From the NCBI GenBank assembly GCA_027487315.1, contig JAIYDW010000244.1, positions 1 through 64,000 on the forward strand: DNA of 64,000 nucleotides, read 5' to 3'. Both the position numbers and the translations under genes were made by a program. Source of the DNA: Verrucomicrobiaceae bacterium (GTDB lineage Bacteria > Verrucomicrobiota > Verrucomicrobiia > Verrucomicrobiales > Verrucomicrobiaceae). Shown here one piece after another: positions 17,761 to 26,500 of this stretch. The notes beneath the pieces are model-generated. The model was not told the DNA's origin. It did not search any database and saw only the letters and a list, made by a program, of their open reading frames with translations. The first letter of the stretch is position 1, and the number at the start of each line of letters is the position of its first letter.

Positions 17761-18600
17761 GTGCCTCCCCTCTCCCGCCGCCGCTTTCTCCAATCCTTCA
17801 CCGCCGCCACCTTCGCTCTCGGCCCTGGCACCGCCGCCTACTCCGCCGGTTGGGAACGCCGCCGCCCCATCCTCAATCGCACCGAACTCCCCTGCCCCCA
17901 CCTCAAGGAATCCCAACGCGGCATCACCATCCTCCATCTCTCCGACCTCCATGTCGATGACTGGACTCCCACCATCGCCCTCGAACGCGCCGCCCAATTC
18001 GCCCACGAAACCCAGCCCGACCTCATCGTCCTAACCGGCGACTTCATCACCTCCCGCCCAGACCGCCTCCTCCCCGCCACTCAGGCCCTGCGCTCCTTGA
18101 AGGCTCCCCTCGGCATCTTCGCCTGCCTCGGCAATCACGACGTCTGGCACGGCTCCCGCCGTATCGCCTCCGATCTCCAACAACTCGGCATCCGCACCCT
18201 CATCAACGAATCCATCCGCCTCCAAACCTCCGGCGGCCCCCTCTGGATCACCGGCCTCGACTCCGCCTGGGCCGGCCAACCCAATCCCAAATCCGCCCTC
18301 CGCCACTGGAACCCCGCCGAACCCAACATCCTCCTCCTCCACGAACCCGACGCCGCCGACCACCTCGCCGCCCTAAACCTCGCCGCCGTCCAACTCGCCG
18401 GCCACACCCACGGCGGCCAAGTCCGCGCCCCCTTTATCGGCGCCATTGAAACCCCCCACCTCGGCCACAAATACGTCCTCGGCTACCACCGCGTTGGCGA
18501 CATCCATCTCCACGTCAACCCCGGCCTCGGCACCATGGGCGTCCCCTTCCGCTTCCTCTGCCCCCCCGAACTCAGCCTCCACACCCTCGTCCCAGCGTGA
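17761..18600 (+). CDS. Tat-exported calcineurin-like metallophosphoesterase
   Basis: 279 residues from a GTG start. The N-terminus SRRRFLQSFTAATFALGPG is a twin-arginine signal. All metal-binding blocks are present in order: LHLSDLHVDD, VLTGDFIT, CLGNHDVWHG, LLLHEPD and LAGHTHGGQVRAP. This GHTHGGQ form is characteristic of the YkuE/LpxG-like branch, whose members act at the outer face of the membrane on phosphodiesters or UDP-lipid intermediates. The exact substrate is not visible. No SD sequence precedes the GTG. The upstream bases are A/T rich and could hold a promoter. Confidence 0.9.
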   Translation: MPPLSRRRFLQSFTAATFALGPGTAAYSAGWERRRPILNRTELPCPHLKESQRGITILHLSDLHVDDWTPTIALERAAQFAHETQPDLIVLTGDFITSRPDRLLPATQALRSLKAPLGIFACLGNHDVWHGSRRIASDLQQLGIRTLINESIRLQTSGGPLWITGLDSAWAGQPNPKSALRHWNPAEPNILLLHEPDAADHLAALNLAAVQLAGHTHGGQVRAPFIGAIETPHLGHKYVLGYHRVGDIHLHVNPGLGTMGVPFRFLCPPELSLHTLVPA

Positions 18601-18656
18601 CCAAAAATTCCCGCATTTTCGCTACCCAAAATCTCCCCCAATTGTAACACGTCTCA

Positions 18657-19688
18657 ATGCCTTCTAACCTCAATTCAGCTCAACCTCCGCGACTCCTCAA
18701 ACTCGGCCGATTCGCTCTCCTCGCCCTTCTCTGGATCATCGCCGCAGGCTTCACTGCCTGGGCCTTCGGCGCCCTCCGCTTCGACTTCCCCTACTTTAAG
18801 AGCATCTCCCCCTGGGCCTTTCTTACCCTCATCATCGGCATCGTCCTGCTCACCCGCAGCCTCTGGAAAGCCCTCGCCCTCACCGCCCTCGCCTGCTCCC
18901 TCGTCCTCGCCTGGTGGTACACCCAAAAACCCCGCAACGACCGCCAATGGCAGCCCGATGTCGCCCAACTCGCCTGGGCCGAAATCAACGGCGACTCCAT
19001 CACCCTCCACAACGTCCGCAACTGCGACTACCGCTCCCCCACCGACTTCACCCCACGCTGGGAAACCCGCTCCGTCCGCCTCTCGCAACTCACCGGCGTC
19101 GACATGTTCATCAACTACTGGGGCTCCCCCTGGATGGCTCACCCCATCGTCAGCTTCCAGTTCGCCGATGCCCCGCCCATCTGCTTCTCCATCGAAACCC
19201 GCAAAGAAGTCGGCGAAAAATACTCCGCCATCGGCGGCCTCTACCGTCAATACGAACTCACCTACATCGCCGCCGACGAACGCGACGTCGTCCGCCTCCG
19301 CACCAACTACCGCAAAGGCGAAGAATCCTACCTCTACCGCACCAAAATCTCACCCGAACGCGCCCGCGAACGCTTCCTGGAATACCTCGCCACCATCAAC
19401 GAATTGCGCGACCAGGCACGCTGGTACAACGCCATCACCACCAACTGCACCACCGCCATCCGCTCCCAACACCCCAAGGCCGAACGCCTCCCCTTCGACT
19501 GGCGCCTCCTCGTCAACGGCAAAGGCGACGAACTGCTCTACGAACGCAAAGTCATCGCCACCGACGACCTCCCATTCCCCGAACTCCGCTCCCGCGCCCT
19601 CATCAACCCCGCCGCCCAAGCCGCCAACCAATCCCCCGACTTCTCCAAACTCATCCGCCAAAACCGCCCCGGCTTCCCACAAAACTAA
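18657..19688 (+). CDS. DUF4105 (Lnb N-terminal-like) membrane protein
   Basis: 343 residues. Three hydrophobic segments (about 17-40, 50-66, 70-88) are followed by a large external domain. That domain has WAEINGDSITLHNVRNCDYRS, SFQFADAPPICFSIETRKE, RLRTNYRKGE and WYNAITTNCTTAIRSQ. The N-x-x-T-x-N-C-T-T block with a single conserved Cys, plus the preceding FSIETRKE block, is diagnostic of DUF4105. That family is related to the N-terminal domain of lacto-N-biosidase and is often considered a papain-like peptidase relative. A periplasmic location is predicted; the substrate is unknown. Length and topology are typical of the family. Confidence 0.88.
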   Translation: MPSNLNSAQPPRLLKLGRFALLALLWIIAAGFTAWAFGALRFDFPYFKSISPWAFLTLIIGIVLLTRSLWKALALTALACSLVLAWWYTQKPRNDRQWQPDVAQLAWAEINGDSITLHNVRNCDYRSPTDFTPRWETRSVRLSQLTGVDMFINYWGSPWMAHPIVSFQFADAPPICFSIETRKEVGEKYSAIGGLYRQYELTYIAADERDVVRLRTNYRKGEESYLYRTKISPERARERFLEYLATINELRDQARWYNAITTNCTTAIRSQHPKAERLPFDWRLLVNGKGDELLYERKVIATDDLPFPELRSRALINPAAQAANQSPDFSKLIRQNRPGFPQN

Positions 19689-19712
19689 CCACCCCATCCC
19701 CTCATCCCTCCT

Positions 19713-19793
19713 CCCCTTCGTGCCCTTCGTGCGATTCGTGGTTCCCCCATTCATGTCTTTCGCTAGCCCTCCTCTCCGCGCCTCTGCGTGCCC
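19713..19793 (+). repeat. Composite 9-base-period intergenic repeat (modules A and D)
   Basis: Module A (19713-19747) contains CCTTCGTGC-like 9-mers and ends GTGGTTCCCCC. Module D (19771-19793) reads CCTCTCCGCGCCTCTGCGTG. The same two modules in the same order occur at 23386-23506 and 29182-29333. It fills the gap between the DUF4105 and esterase genes. Confidence 0.75.
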
Positions 19794-19877
19794 TCCCCAT
19801 CTCCAGCCTCCCACCCTTCCTGATTAAAAACACAACCACCCTTGCAAGACCCCCCACTCCTGGCGTGAAATAACCCC

Positions 19878-22049
19878 ATGCCCCTCGCTTCGTCCTCGTC
19901 CTCGCCCCATCTTCCATCTTCCATCTCCCATCTCCGGCGCGCCAGCGCCCTCCTCCTCTCCATCTTCGGCGCCCTAGCGCCCCTCCTCGCCGCCGACTTC
20001 CCCGAGCCCACCCCGGACACCCTTGGCAACCGCATGCTCCAGGGCTACCTCGAACGCAAAGTCGCCACCATCGAAAAAGCAGGCTCCCTCGCCCCCTTCA
20101 CCACCGCCGAGCAGTGGACCACCCAAAAAGCCGAAGCCCGCCACCAGCTCTTCGACATGCTCGGCCTCCACCCCCTCCCCGAGCGCACCCCCTTAAAGCC
20201 CACCATCACCGGCACCCTCGACGCCACCGACGTCCTCGTCGAACGCCTCCACTTCCAGTCCCGCCCGGGCCTCTACGTCACCGCCAACTTCTACAAACCC
20301 AAAACCCCCTCCAAAAAACCCCTCCCCACCATCCTCTACCTCTGCGGCCACGGCGTCATGAAGGAAAAGGGCATCAGCTACGGCAACAAAACCGCCTACC
20401 ACCACCACGGCCTCTGGTTCGCCCGCAACGGCTACACCTGCCTCACCATCGACACCCTCCAGCTCGGCGAAATCGAAGGCGAACACCACGGCACCCATCA
20501 CCTCAACAAATGGTGGTGGCTCTCCCGCGGCTACACCCCCGCCGGCGTCGAAGCCTGGAACTCCATCCGCGCCCTCGACTACCTCGAATCCCGCCCCGAA
20601 GTCGACCCCAAACGCATCGGCGTCACCGGCCGCTCCGGCGGCGGCGCCTACTCCTGGTGGATCGCCGCCCTCGACGACCGCATCGCCTGCGCCGCCCCCA
20701 CCGCCGGCATCACCGACCTCCGCAACCACCTCGTCGACGGCTGCATCGAAGGCCACTGCGACTGCATGTTCCAGGTCAACACCTACCGCTGGGACTACGA
20801 CCGCCTCGCCGCCCTTGTCGCACCCCGCCCCCTCCTCATCTGCAACACCGACGACGACCGCATCTTCCCCCTCGACGGCGTCGTCCGCCTCTACCAAAGC
20901 ACCCGCCGCCTCTACAAAACCCTCGGCAAAGAAGACCAAATCGGCCTCCACATCGCCCAAGGCCCACACAAAGACACCCAACCCCTCCACATCGGCGCCC
21001 AGCACTGGTTCAACCGCCACCTCCAAGGCGCCGACCTCATGCACACCACCAGCATGCCCGCCACCAAAGAACTCACCCCCGCCGCCCTCCGCGTCTTCGG
21101 CAAAGACCTCCCCCCAGACCAGCTCAACACCACCATCGACCACACCTTCGTCCCCGCCGCACCCGCCCCCGAAATCCCCGCCGACCGCCCCGCCTGGGAC
21201 AAACAAACCGCCTCCTGGATGCACGCCCTCCAGACCCAGGTCTTCGCCGCCTGGCCCACCGACCTCCCCGCCCCCGATTTGCAGAAAATCTCCTCCATGG
21301 AGCGCGACGGCGTCCGCATGACCACCTTCGACTTCGAAAGCGACGCCCCCTTCCGCCTCCGCCTCCACCTCACCCACCGCGCCGGTCTCCGCCCCCAGGA
21401 CCTCGACCTCGCCGTCTTGAACGTCCTCGACCAACCCGGCTGGGACCAATTCTGCAACACCTACCACACCCGCTTCGGCAAACTCATCGAATCCTACCCC
21501 CTCGTCAAAAAAGACGACACCGCCTTCGAGTCCGAACAGAAAATGTTCGCCGCCAACCCCTGGGCCATGATCTACTTCAGCCCCCGCGGCATCGGCCCCA
21601 CCGCCTGGGAAGGCAGTGAAAAAGCTCAGACCCACCGCCTCCGCCGCTTCCCCCTCATTGGCGAAACCCTCCACTCCACCCAGACCTGGGACATCCGCCG
21701 CGCCCTCCAAAGCATCCGCCAAATCGCCGGCTTCGAAACCACCCGGCTCTGGGCCACCGCCGAACGCACCCAGGCCGCCAACACCCTCCTCGCCTCCCTC
21801 TTCGAAGACGAAGGCCAGCTCGACCGCCTCGACCTCCACCACCTCCCCCCCACCCTCACCACCAGCGAAGCCCAGTACTTGAACATCCTCAAAATCCTCG
21901 ACCTCCCCACCGCCGTCGCCCTCGCCGCCACCCGCACCAAAACCATCCTCTACACCACCGAAGACCAAACCCCCTGGACCTACCCCCAATCCACCCTCAA
22001 AACCCTCACCCTAGAAAAGAACCTCCAACTCCGCCAACTCCCAAAGTAG
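19878..22049 (+). CDS. Secreted alpha/beta hydrolase, acetyl-xylan-esterase-like
   Basis: 723 residues. After a serine-rich start comes a hydrophobic signal (ALLLSIFGALAPLLAAD). The N-terminal domain (about 45-400) is an alpha/beta hydrolase. It has YVTANFYKP, LPTILYLCGHGVMKEKG (oxyanion region), CLTIDTLQLGEIEGEHHG and the nucleophile elbow GVTGRSGGGAYSW (Ser about 252). The acid is in LICNTDDDRIFP and the base His in AQGPHKDTQ. It belongs to the acetyl-xylan esterase/CE15-like group that acts on plant polysaccharide esters. The C-terminal 300 residues are a second, weaker hydrolase-like domain without an obvious triad. The first coding bases consist of the CCATCTT repeat block, so the true start may lie differently, but no later in-frame start precedes the signal. 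Confidence 0.85.
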   Translation: MPLASSSSSPHLPSSISHLRRASALLLSIFGALAPLLAADFPEPTPDTLGNRMLQGYLERKVATIEKAGSLAPFTTAEQWTTQKAEARHQLFDMLGLHPLPERTPLKPTITGTLDATDVLVERLHFQSRPGLYVTANFYKPKTPSKKPLPTILYLCGHGVMKEKGISYGNKTAYHHHGLWFARNGYTCLTIDTLQLGEIEGEHHGTHHLNKWWWLSRGYTPAGVEAWNSIRALDYLESRPEVDPKRIGVTGRSGGGAYSWWIAALDDRIACAAPTAGITDLRNHLVDGCIEGHCDCMFQVNTYRWDYDRLAALVAPRPLLICNTDDDRIFPLDGVVRLYQSTRRLYKTLGKEDQIGLHIAQGPHKDTQPLHIGAQHWFNRHLQGADLMHTTSMPATKELTPAALRVFGKDLPPDQLNTTIDHTFVPAAPAPEIPADRPAWDKQTASWMHALQTQVFAAWPTDLPAPDLQKISSMERDGVRMTTFDFESDAPFRLRLHLTHRAGLRPQDLDLAVLNVLDQPGWDQFCNTYHTRFGKLIESYPLVKKDDTAFESEQKMFAANPWAMIYFSPRGIGPTAWEGSEKAQTHRLRRFPLIGETLHSTQTWDIRRALQSIRQIAGFETTRLWATAERTQAANTLLASLFEDEGQLDRLDLHHLPPTLTTSEAQYLNILKILDLPTAVALAATRTKTILYTTEDQTPWTYPQSTLKTLTLEKNLQLRQLPK
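19907..19949 (+). repeat. CCATCTT 7-base repeats within the 5' end of the esterase gene
   Basis: Four phase-locked copies (CCATCTT twice, CCATCTC twice) run into CGGCGCGCCAGCGCCC. The same ending, CGGCGCACCCGCGCCC, follows CCATCT repeats at 30446-30476 and 53255-53290. Here the block is translated as part of the signal-peptide n-region (SSISHL). Confidence 0.8.
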
Positions 22050-22098
22050 CCATCACCTTCCAGGTGATGAGAACTCGAACTTTGCCGCACACTCCGCC

Positions 22099-22551
22099 AT
22101 GACTCGAAAGGCTTGCATAACACGGCTTGCAATAGCTGTTTTTGCAGTCGTTCTCCCAGCGATCTTCGTCAGGCAACATCATCACCATCGAGTGAGCGAT
22201 TGGTCCATCGGCCAAATGGGCCGTCTTTCTAAACTCACCTATGCAGTTAAAGGGTATGCTGAGTTCCACCAAGATCAAAACCCTGAAACACTCGCTAAAC
22301 TGGTCGAATCCGAGGAACTGAACGCCGCTCAATTTGCAGAACTCAAGTTTCAGCAATCTCCGTCCTCACCACCTCAAGACTGGCTCTACTTCCCAAATGG
22401 CACTCCCCAAGGTTGGATTCTATCCTCCCCCGTCCCCATCAAATATTTTGGAGACTCAAGGGAACGATACCTCGTCAGCTATCCAGATGGCGCCAGAGAA
22501 TTGGTTTCTCCCTCCAAGTGGAAGATACCGTCGCCCGCCACAGTGCAGTAA
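22099..22551 (+). CDS. Hypothetical membrane-anchored protein
   Basis: 150 residues. One hydrophobic segment near the N-terminus (about 9-24: RLAIAVFAVVLPAIFV) is followed by a His-rich turn and a soluble domain. That domain contains YAVKGYAEFHQDQNPETLAKLVESEEL and DWLYFPNGTPQGWILSSPVPIKY. The single N-terminal segment with an external domain recalls pseudopilin-like or anchored periplasmic proteins, but no prepilin cleavage motif is clear. It is not recognised as a named family. Base composition is more balanced than in flanking genes. It is convergent with the gene at 22703-23095. Confidence 0.65.
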   Translation: MTRKACITRLAIAVFAVVLPAIFVRQHHHHRVSDWSIGQMGRLSKLTYAVKGYAEFHQDQNPETLAKLVESEELNAAQFAELKFQQSPSSPPQDWLYFPNGTPQGWILSSPVPIKYFGDSRERYLVSYPDGARELVSPSKWKIPSPATVQ

Positions 22552-22702
22552 CCCCCTTCCAATCCATTGCTGGCGATAGCCTACTGGGAACTACGGGCGC
22601 TTACACCCCTCTCTGTTCGACCCCACCCGCTCGCTCACCCAAGAGGAGCGTGGGCACTCCTGCCCGCCACCCCCCACGCGGCATAGCCGCCATTTCTCCC
22701 CC

Positions 22703-23095
22703 TCAATGCCAATTCCCCGGACTGCGCAGCCCTTCTCCAAACTTCATCGTGCATCCCGTGACCGACATGAACAGCAACACGACCAGCCCTACCCAAATCG
22801 TCGTTAACACCTGCACACTGAACCGTTTTCGATTCACCAATCCAAGGACCATGAAAGACCAAAACACCAGATGGATACCAATCAGGGCCCCTTGGTGCCC
22901 GGATGCTTCCACCTCAAGACTGACATCATCAAAGTAGCTGATCACCCCAAGCGGAGCCAAGGAGACCACGATCGGAACAAAAAGCGCCCCCGGTCCCAAT
23001 CCCGGAATAGCAACCAAGTACGCCGCAAACGGCAGCATGACCCAGTATCGAGCCCGGCGAAGGAAATGCTCGGGATACCCGTCAGAATCACTCAT
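22703..23095 (-). CDS. Hypothetical four-helix membrane protein
   Basis: About 130 residues from the ATG at 23095, preceded by GGAAG at a good distance; a longer frame to 23137 overlaps the HicB-like gene and is rejected. Four hydrophobic segments are visible: VMLPFAAYLVAIPGLG, ALFVPIVVSLAPLGVISYF, IGIHLVFWSFMVLGLV and VLTTIWVGLVVLLFMSVTG. The last ends in a cysteine (GCTMKFG). No family is recognised. It lies 28 bases downstream of the HicB-like gene in the same direction, so they may share a transcript. Confidence 0.65.
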   Translation of the reverse strand: MSDSDGYPEHFLRRARYWVMLPFAAYLVAIPGLGPGALFVPIVVSLAPLGVISYFDDVSLEVEASGHQGALIGIHLVFWSFMVLGLVNRKRFSVQVLTTIWVGLVVLLFMSVTGCTMKFGEGLRSPGNWH

Positions 23096-23123
23096 TTTTC
23101 TTCCTGTCCGTTCGGCACCAAGC

Positions 23124-23285
23124 TCAATGAAAATCATCCCCCATCAACTCAATCGCTTCGACCAAACTCTGCCTCGTCTCCTCAAGCGTTTCACCCTGCC
23201 CGTTAGCCCCAGGCACCTCGGGACAAATTGCCCAATAACCACCCTCCGGTGCAGGCTCAATGATCGCAGTGAATTCCGATTTCAT
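23124..23285 (-). CDS. HicB-like small protein (orphan antitoxin-type)
   Basis: A 53-residue frame from the ATG at 23283-23285 to the TGA at 23124-23126. It reads MKSEFTAIIEPAPEGGYWAI, CPEVPGANGQGETLEETRQS, then LVEAIELMGDDFH. This is the HicB-type core: a strand, G-G-Y/W, C/x-P-E-x-P-G, G-x-T-x-E-E, and a helix of the L-x-E-A-I-E-L form. HicB proteins neutralise the HicA ribonuclease. No HicA frame (short, double-stranded-RNA-binding-like) is visible on either side, and the protein lacks a DNA-binding tail. It is either an orphan or a remnant. The match is to the family pattern, read by eye. Confidence 0.75.
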   Translation of the reverse strand: MKSEFTAIIEPAPEGGYWAICPEVPGANGQGETLEETRQSLVEAIELMGDDFH

Positions 23286-23385
23286 AAGCCCACTTTACTC
23301 GAAAGCTCAACTCACGCGAGTTTTTTACCTCCTCCCCAAAATCACCCATTCCCCACTCTTCTCCACCACCCCATTCGCTCCTCGC

Positions 23386-23506
23386 CCATTCGTGCCCTTC
23401 GCGCCATTCGTGGTTCCCCCTGTCTCCCCTTCTCCCAACTCACCACTGAATACTGATCACTCCCCCTCCCCGCCTCCTCCCCCTCTCCGCGCCTCTGCGT
23501 GCCCTC
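23386..23506 (+). repeat. Composite intergenic repeat (modules A, C, D)
   Basis: Module A (23386-23420) is built of CCATTCGTG-type 9-mers ending GTTCCCCC. Module C (23438-23466) is built of 7-mers such as CACCACT and GATCACT. Module D (23481-23506) reads CCCTCTCCGCGCCTCTGCGT. Same order as at 29182-29333. It ends on the stop codon of the giant propeller gene. Confidence 0.8.
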
Positions 23507-26500
23507 ACGGCCTCCCCTGCATCCAGAACCTCCCAGAACCGCGCACGTTGACATAGCTCCCCGTCACCAAACCCTGCTTCTGCAGCAGCACCCCGCCAAA
23601 ACTCTGGTTCACCCCCAGCGGCACATGCTTGTAGCTCCCCGTCACCAGACCCGTGCCCGCGTTCACTTTCACCGCCAACTTGTCCGGGCCGAAGTAAAGC
23701 ACCTGGTTCGCCGTCGTCCACGCCGCCACCCGGTCCAGCGCCGGCAGCGCCACCGTCGCCGACAAGCTCGGCCCCGCCCACCGGCACCACACATTGTACC
23801 AGCCGTCCGAGAGACCCGGCCAAGCCCGCACACCCCGGCCCGGCGGCGTCCATTTCGACCCCACCACCTCGCGCGTCACCTGAATGCCGCTCGCATACAC
23901 CGCTGGGTTCGTCACCGCCGTATTCAGCTTCACCCACCTCCAGGAACCGTCCACATCGCTCAACACCGCGTTCCGAAACGTCAGCTTCCCGCCCACATGA
24001 CCCCGCGCTGGATTGCCGCCATACAGCACCCGGTAAAAACTCCATTCCCCAAACGCCGACACATGCCCGGCAAAGGTCGTCTTCGCCCCCTCCGCCAGTA
24101 CCAGCGCCCCCGTGCACACCCCCGTCTTGCTCACCTTCAGCGTCGCATACCCATCCCCGCCCGGCTCGTTCACCGGATTCACCGGGTCCGGTGCCAGCAA
24201 TGCCAGCGTGTAGCTTCCTTCCTGCGCCGCCGCCTGCCCCCCGCTGTAGCCCGGCAAACGTTGCGCCGCCAGCGTGTGCGTTTGCGCCCCATCCACCACA
24301 GTCCCCGCCATCTGATAGCCTGCATTCGGCGCGTTCTCCTTTTTCAAAATCAGAGTGACCGTCAGCCCGCCCACATCAATCACCACGGTCGCCGGAGGGC
24401 CGCTGCTCAACTGCCCGCGCAGCGTGTGCTTCACCCCGTCCAGCCACAACACCCCGCTCACCGCCCCGCTGGCCGATACCTTGACATTCTCCAACCCCCC
24501 CGCCACACCGCTCCCATCGCCGAACACCCCGCTGTAGGTTCCCGCAGCACCCGCTTCCAGCGCAGCATCGCCCATCCCCGGTGGCGCAGCCTGCACAGCC
24601 GGTCCGTCAGCCAAAAGCCCCGCCCCCGCACTCTCGCCCCCCGGATAAGGAAAGCTTGTTCCCGGAACGATGCGCAGCGCGCCGCTCCCTGTTCCCAGCA
24701 CAAACTGCCCCGCCGCCATCTCCTGCTTCTGAAACACCACCCCCTGCGCGCTCACCCGCAGCTTGCTCACCGGATCGAGAAAACTGCCCGCCACCAAACC
24801 CGTGCTCCGGTTCGCGCTGCCGCTGAGTTTTTCCGGACCATAATGCAGCAGCTTGTTGTCCAGCAGCCAACTCAGCACCCGCTCCACCTCCTCACCTCTC
24901 GCCAGCGGCAAACTCGGACCAATCAGGTTGAACACCGCGTTCGGGTCCGCATCCTCCAGTTCCCCCAGCAAGCGAATGCCCACTGGATACGACGTGAAGC
25001 GACACCCCATCAGCACCACCTCCACGGTGAACCCGCTCGCATACTGCTTCTCCTTCACATCCGCACGCTTGACCCACTGCATCCGCCCGTCGAAATCGCT
25101 CACTCCGGGCAGGTCGCGGAAACGCATCCGCCCGCCGATACGCCCCTTCTCCGGCACGCTGCGATACAAATCGCGGTAGAGGCAAAACTCGCCCTGCGCG
25201 GAAAGATGCGCCGTCTCAGTAAAGGTCGCCCCGTCACCCAGCTTGCCTTTGACCGTCACCAGACCCGTCTTGGAAATCGTCACCGCGCCCCAGCCATCGC
25301 CACCCGGCTGAGTGCTTCCCCAGGCAAACTGGCTCGGCATCAGCACCGTGAATTTCCCCTGCCGCTCCACCGGCGCCACACCTGCCGCGCGCGGCAGAAA
25401 CGCCACAGCCACCAAATCAGGATCTCCCGGTTTTTTCCACGTCACCGTGCCAGATACCACGTCATCACCGCCCGGCAGCACCCGCCGCAACCACAGCCGC
25501 ACCTCCGCCACGATGCCACCCTTGACCTTCACATCCACACTCAGCGCACCCGCCGCCGTGAACGTCCCGCGCACCGTCACCGTCTGTCCCCGCAGCTTCA
25601 GCACCCCGCTCGCCGCGCCGCCTGGAGCGTTTCGACTCGCCTTGCTCACCTTGAAATTCTCAAGCGCTCCCAGCAGCGTCACACCATCCCCATTGTCCCT
25701 CAGCAGCCCGTCATAAATCCCCGGCGCACTCGGCATCCAGATGCCCACATTGCTGGTCGCAGGCAGCCCATTTTCCCAACCCGGCGGCTCCACCACCTGC
25801 CGGTCCGCGCGATGGTCCAGCACCAGCGTTCCCGTCGCCCCGCCCTCATACGCCACGTCATCCACCTCCGCCACCACCGCATAAGAACCCAGCGCAGTGG
25901 GCGGCACGGAATTGCCCCCATAAGTCACCACCACGTTCAACCCCGGTGGCACCGTCGTCACCGTCACCGGCTTCGGACTGCCATCCGGTGCCTGCATCAG
26001 TTTAGAAAGCAGCACCGTAGCCGGCGGCAAAACCGTCCCCTGCCCCTGCACGACGAACGTGAAAGGTGTCTCATCCGCGTCATCGTTGACGATGCTGATG
26101 GTCGCCGTACGCAAGCCGCTGCCCGAGGGCGTGAACGTGATCTCAAAAGACGTGACCCCCTGCGCCGCCACAGGCGAGCTGGGCTGCGTCGTGACCACAA
26201 AATCCGCCGCGTGCGGTCCACCGCGCTGCACTCGAGGCGATCCCGAAAGCGTCAGCGGCCCCGTACCCGTATTGGCCAGCGTAAACGTCCGCTCCACAGA
26301 ACCGACCGTCACCTGCGCCGCGCCAAAATCCGTGTGATCCTCCAGTCGCGGCGTCGCATCGCCATTGGCAATGTTCACCGCATTCCCCGAAACCGCGATC
26401 TCCGGCACGGCCAGATCATTGAGTCCATAGACCACAGTGAGGAAATCGGCGTCCCCCGAAGGACCAAACCTAGACTGTCCGGCAATGGCGATCACCCCCC

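Noticed and set aside
20193-21989. 598-residue minus-strand open frame
   Set aside because: It is antisense to the esterase gene and consists of Gly/Val/Glu-rich low-complexity sequence caused by high GC; the plus-strand gene has clear motifs.
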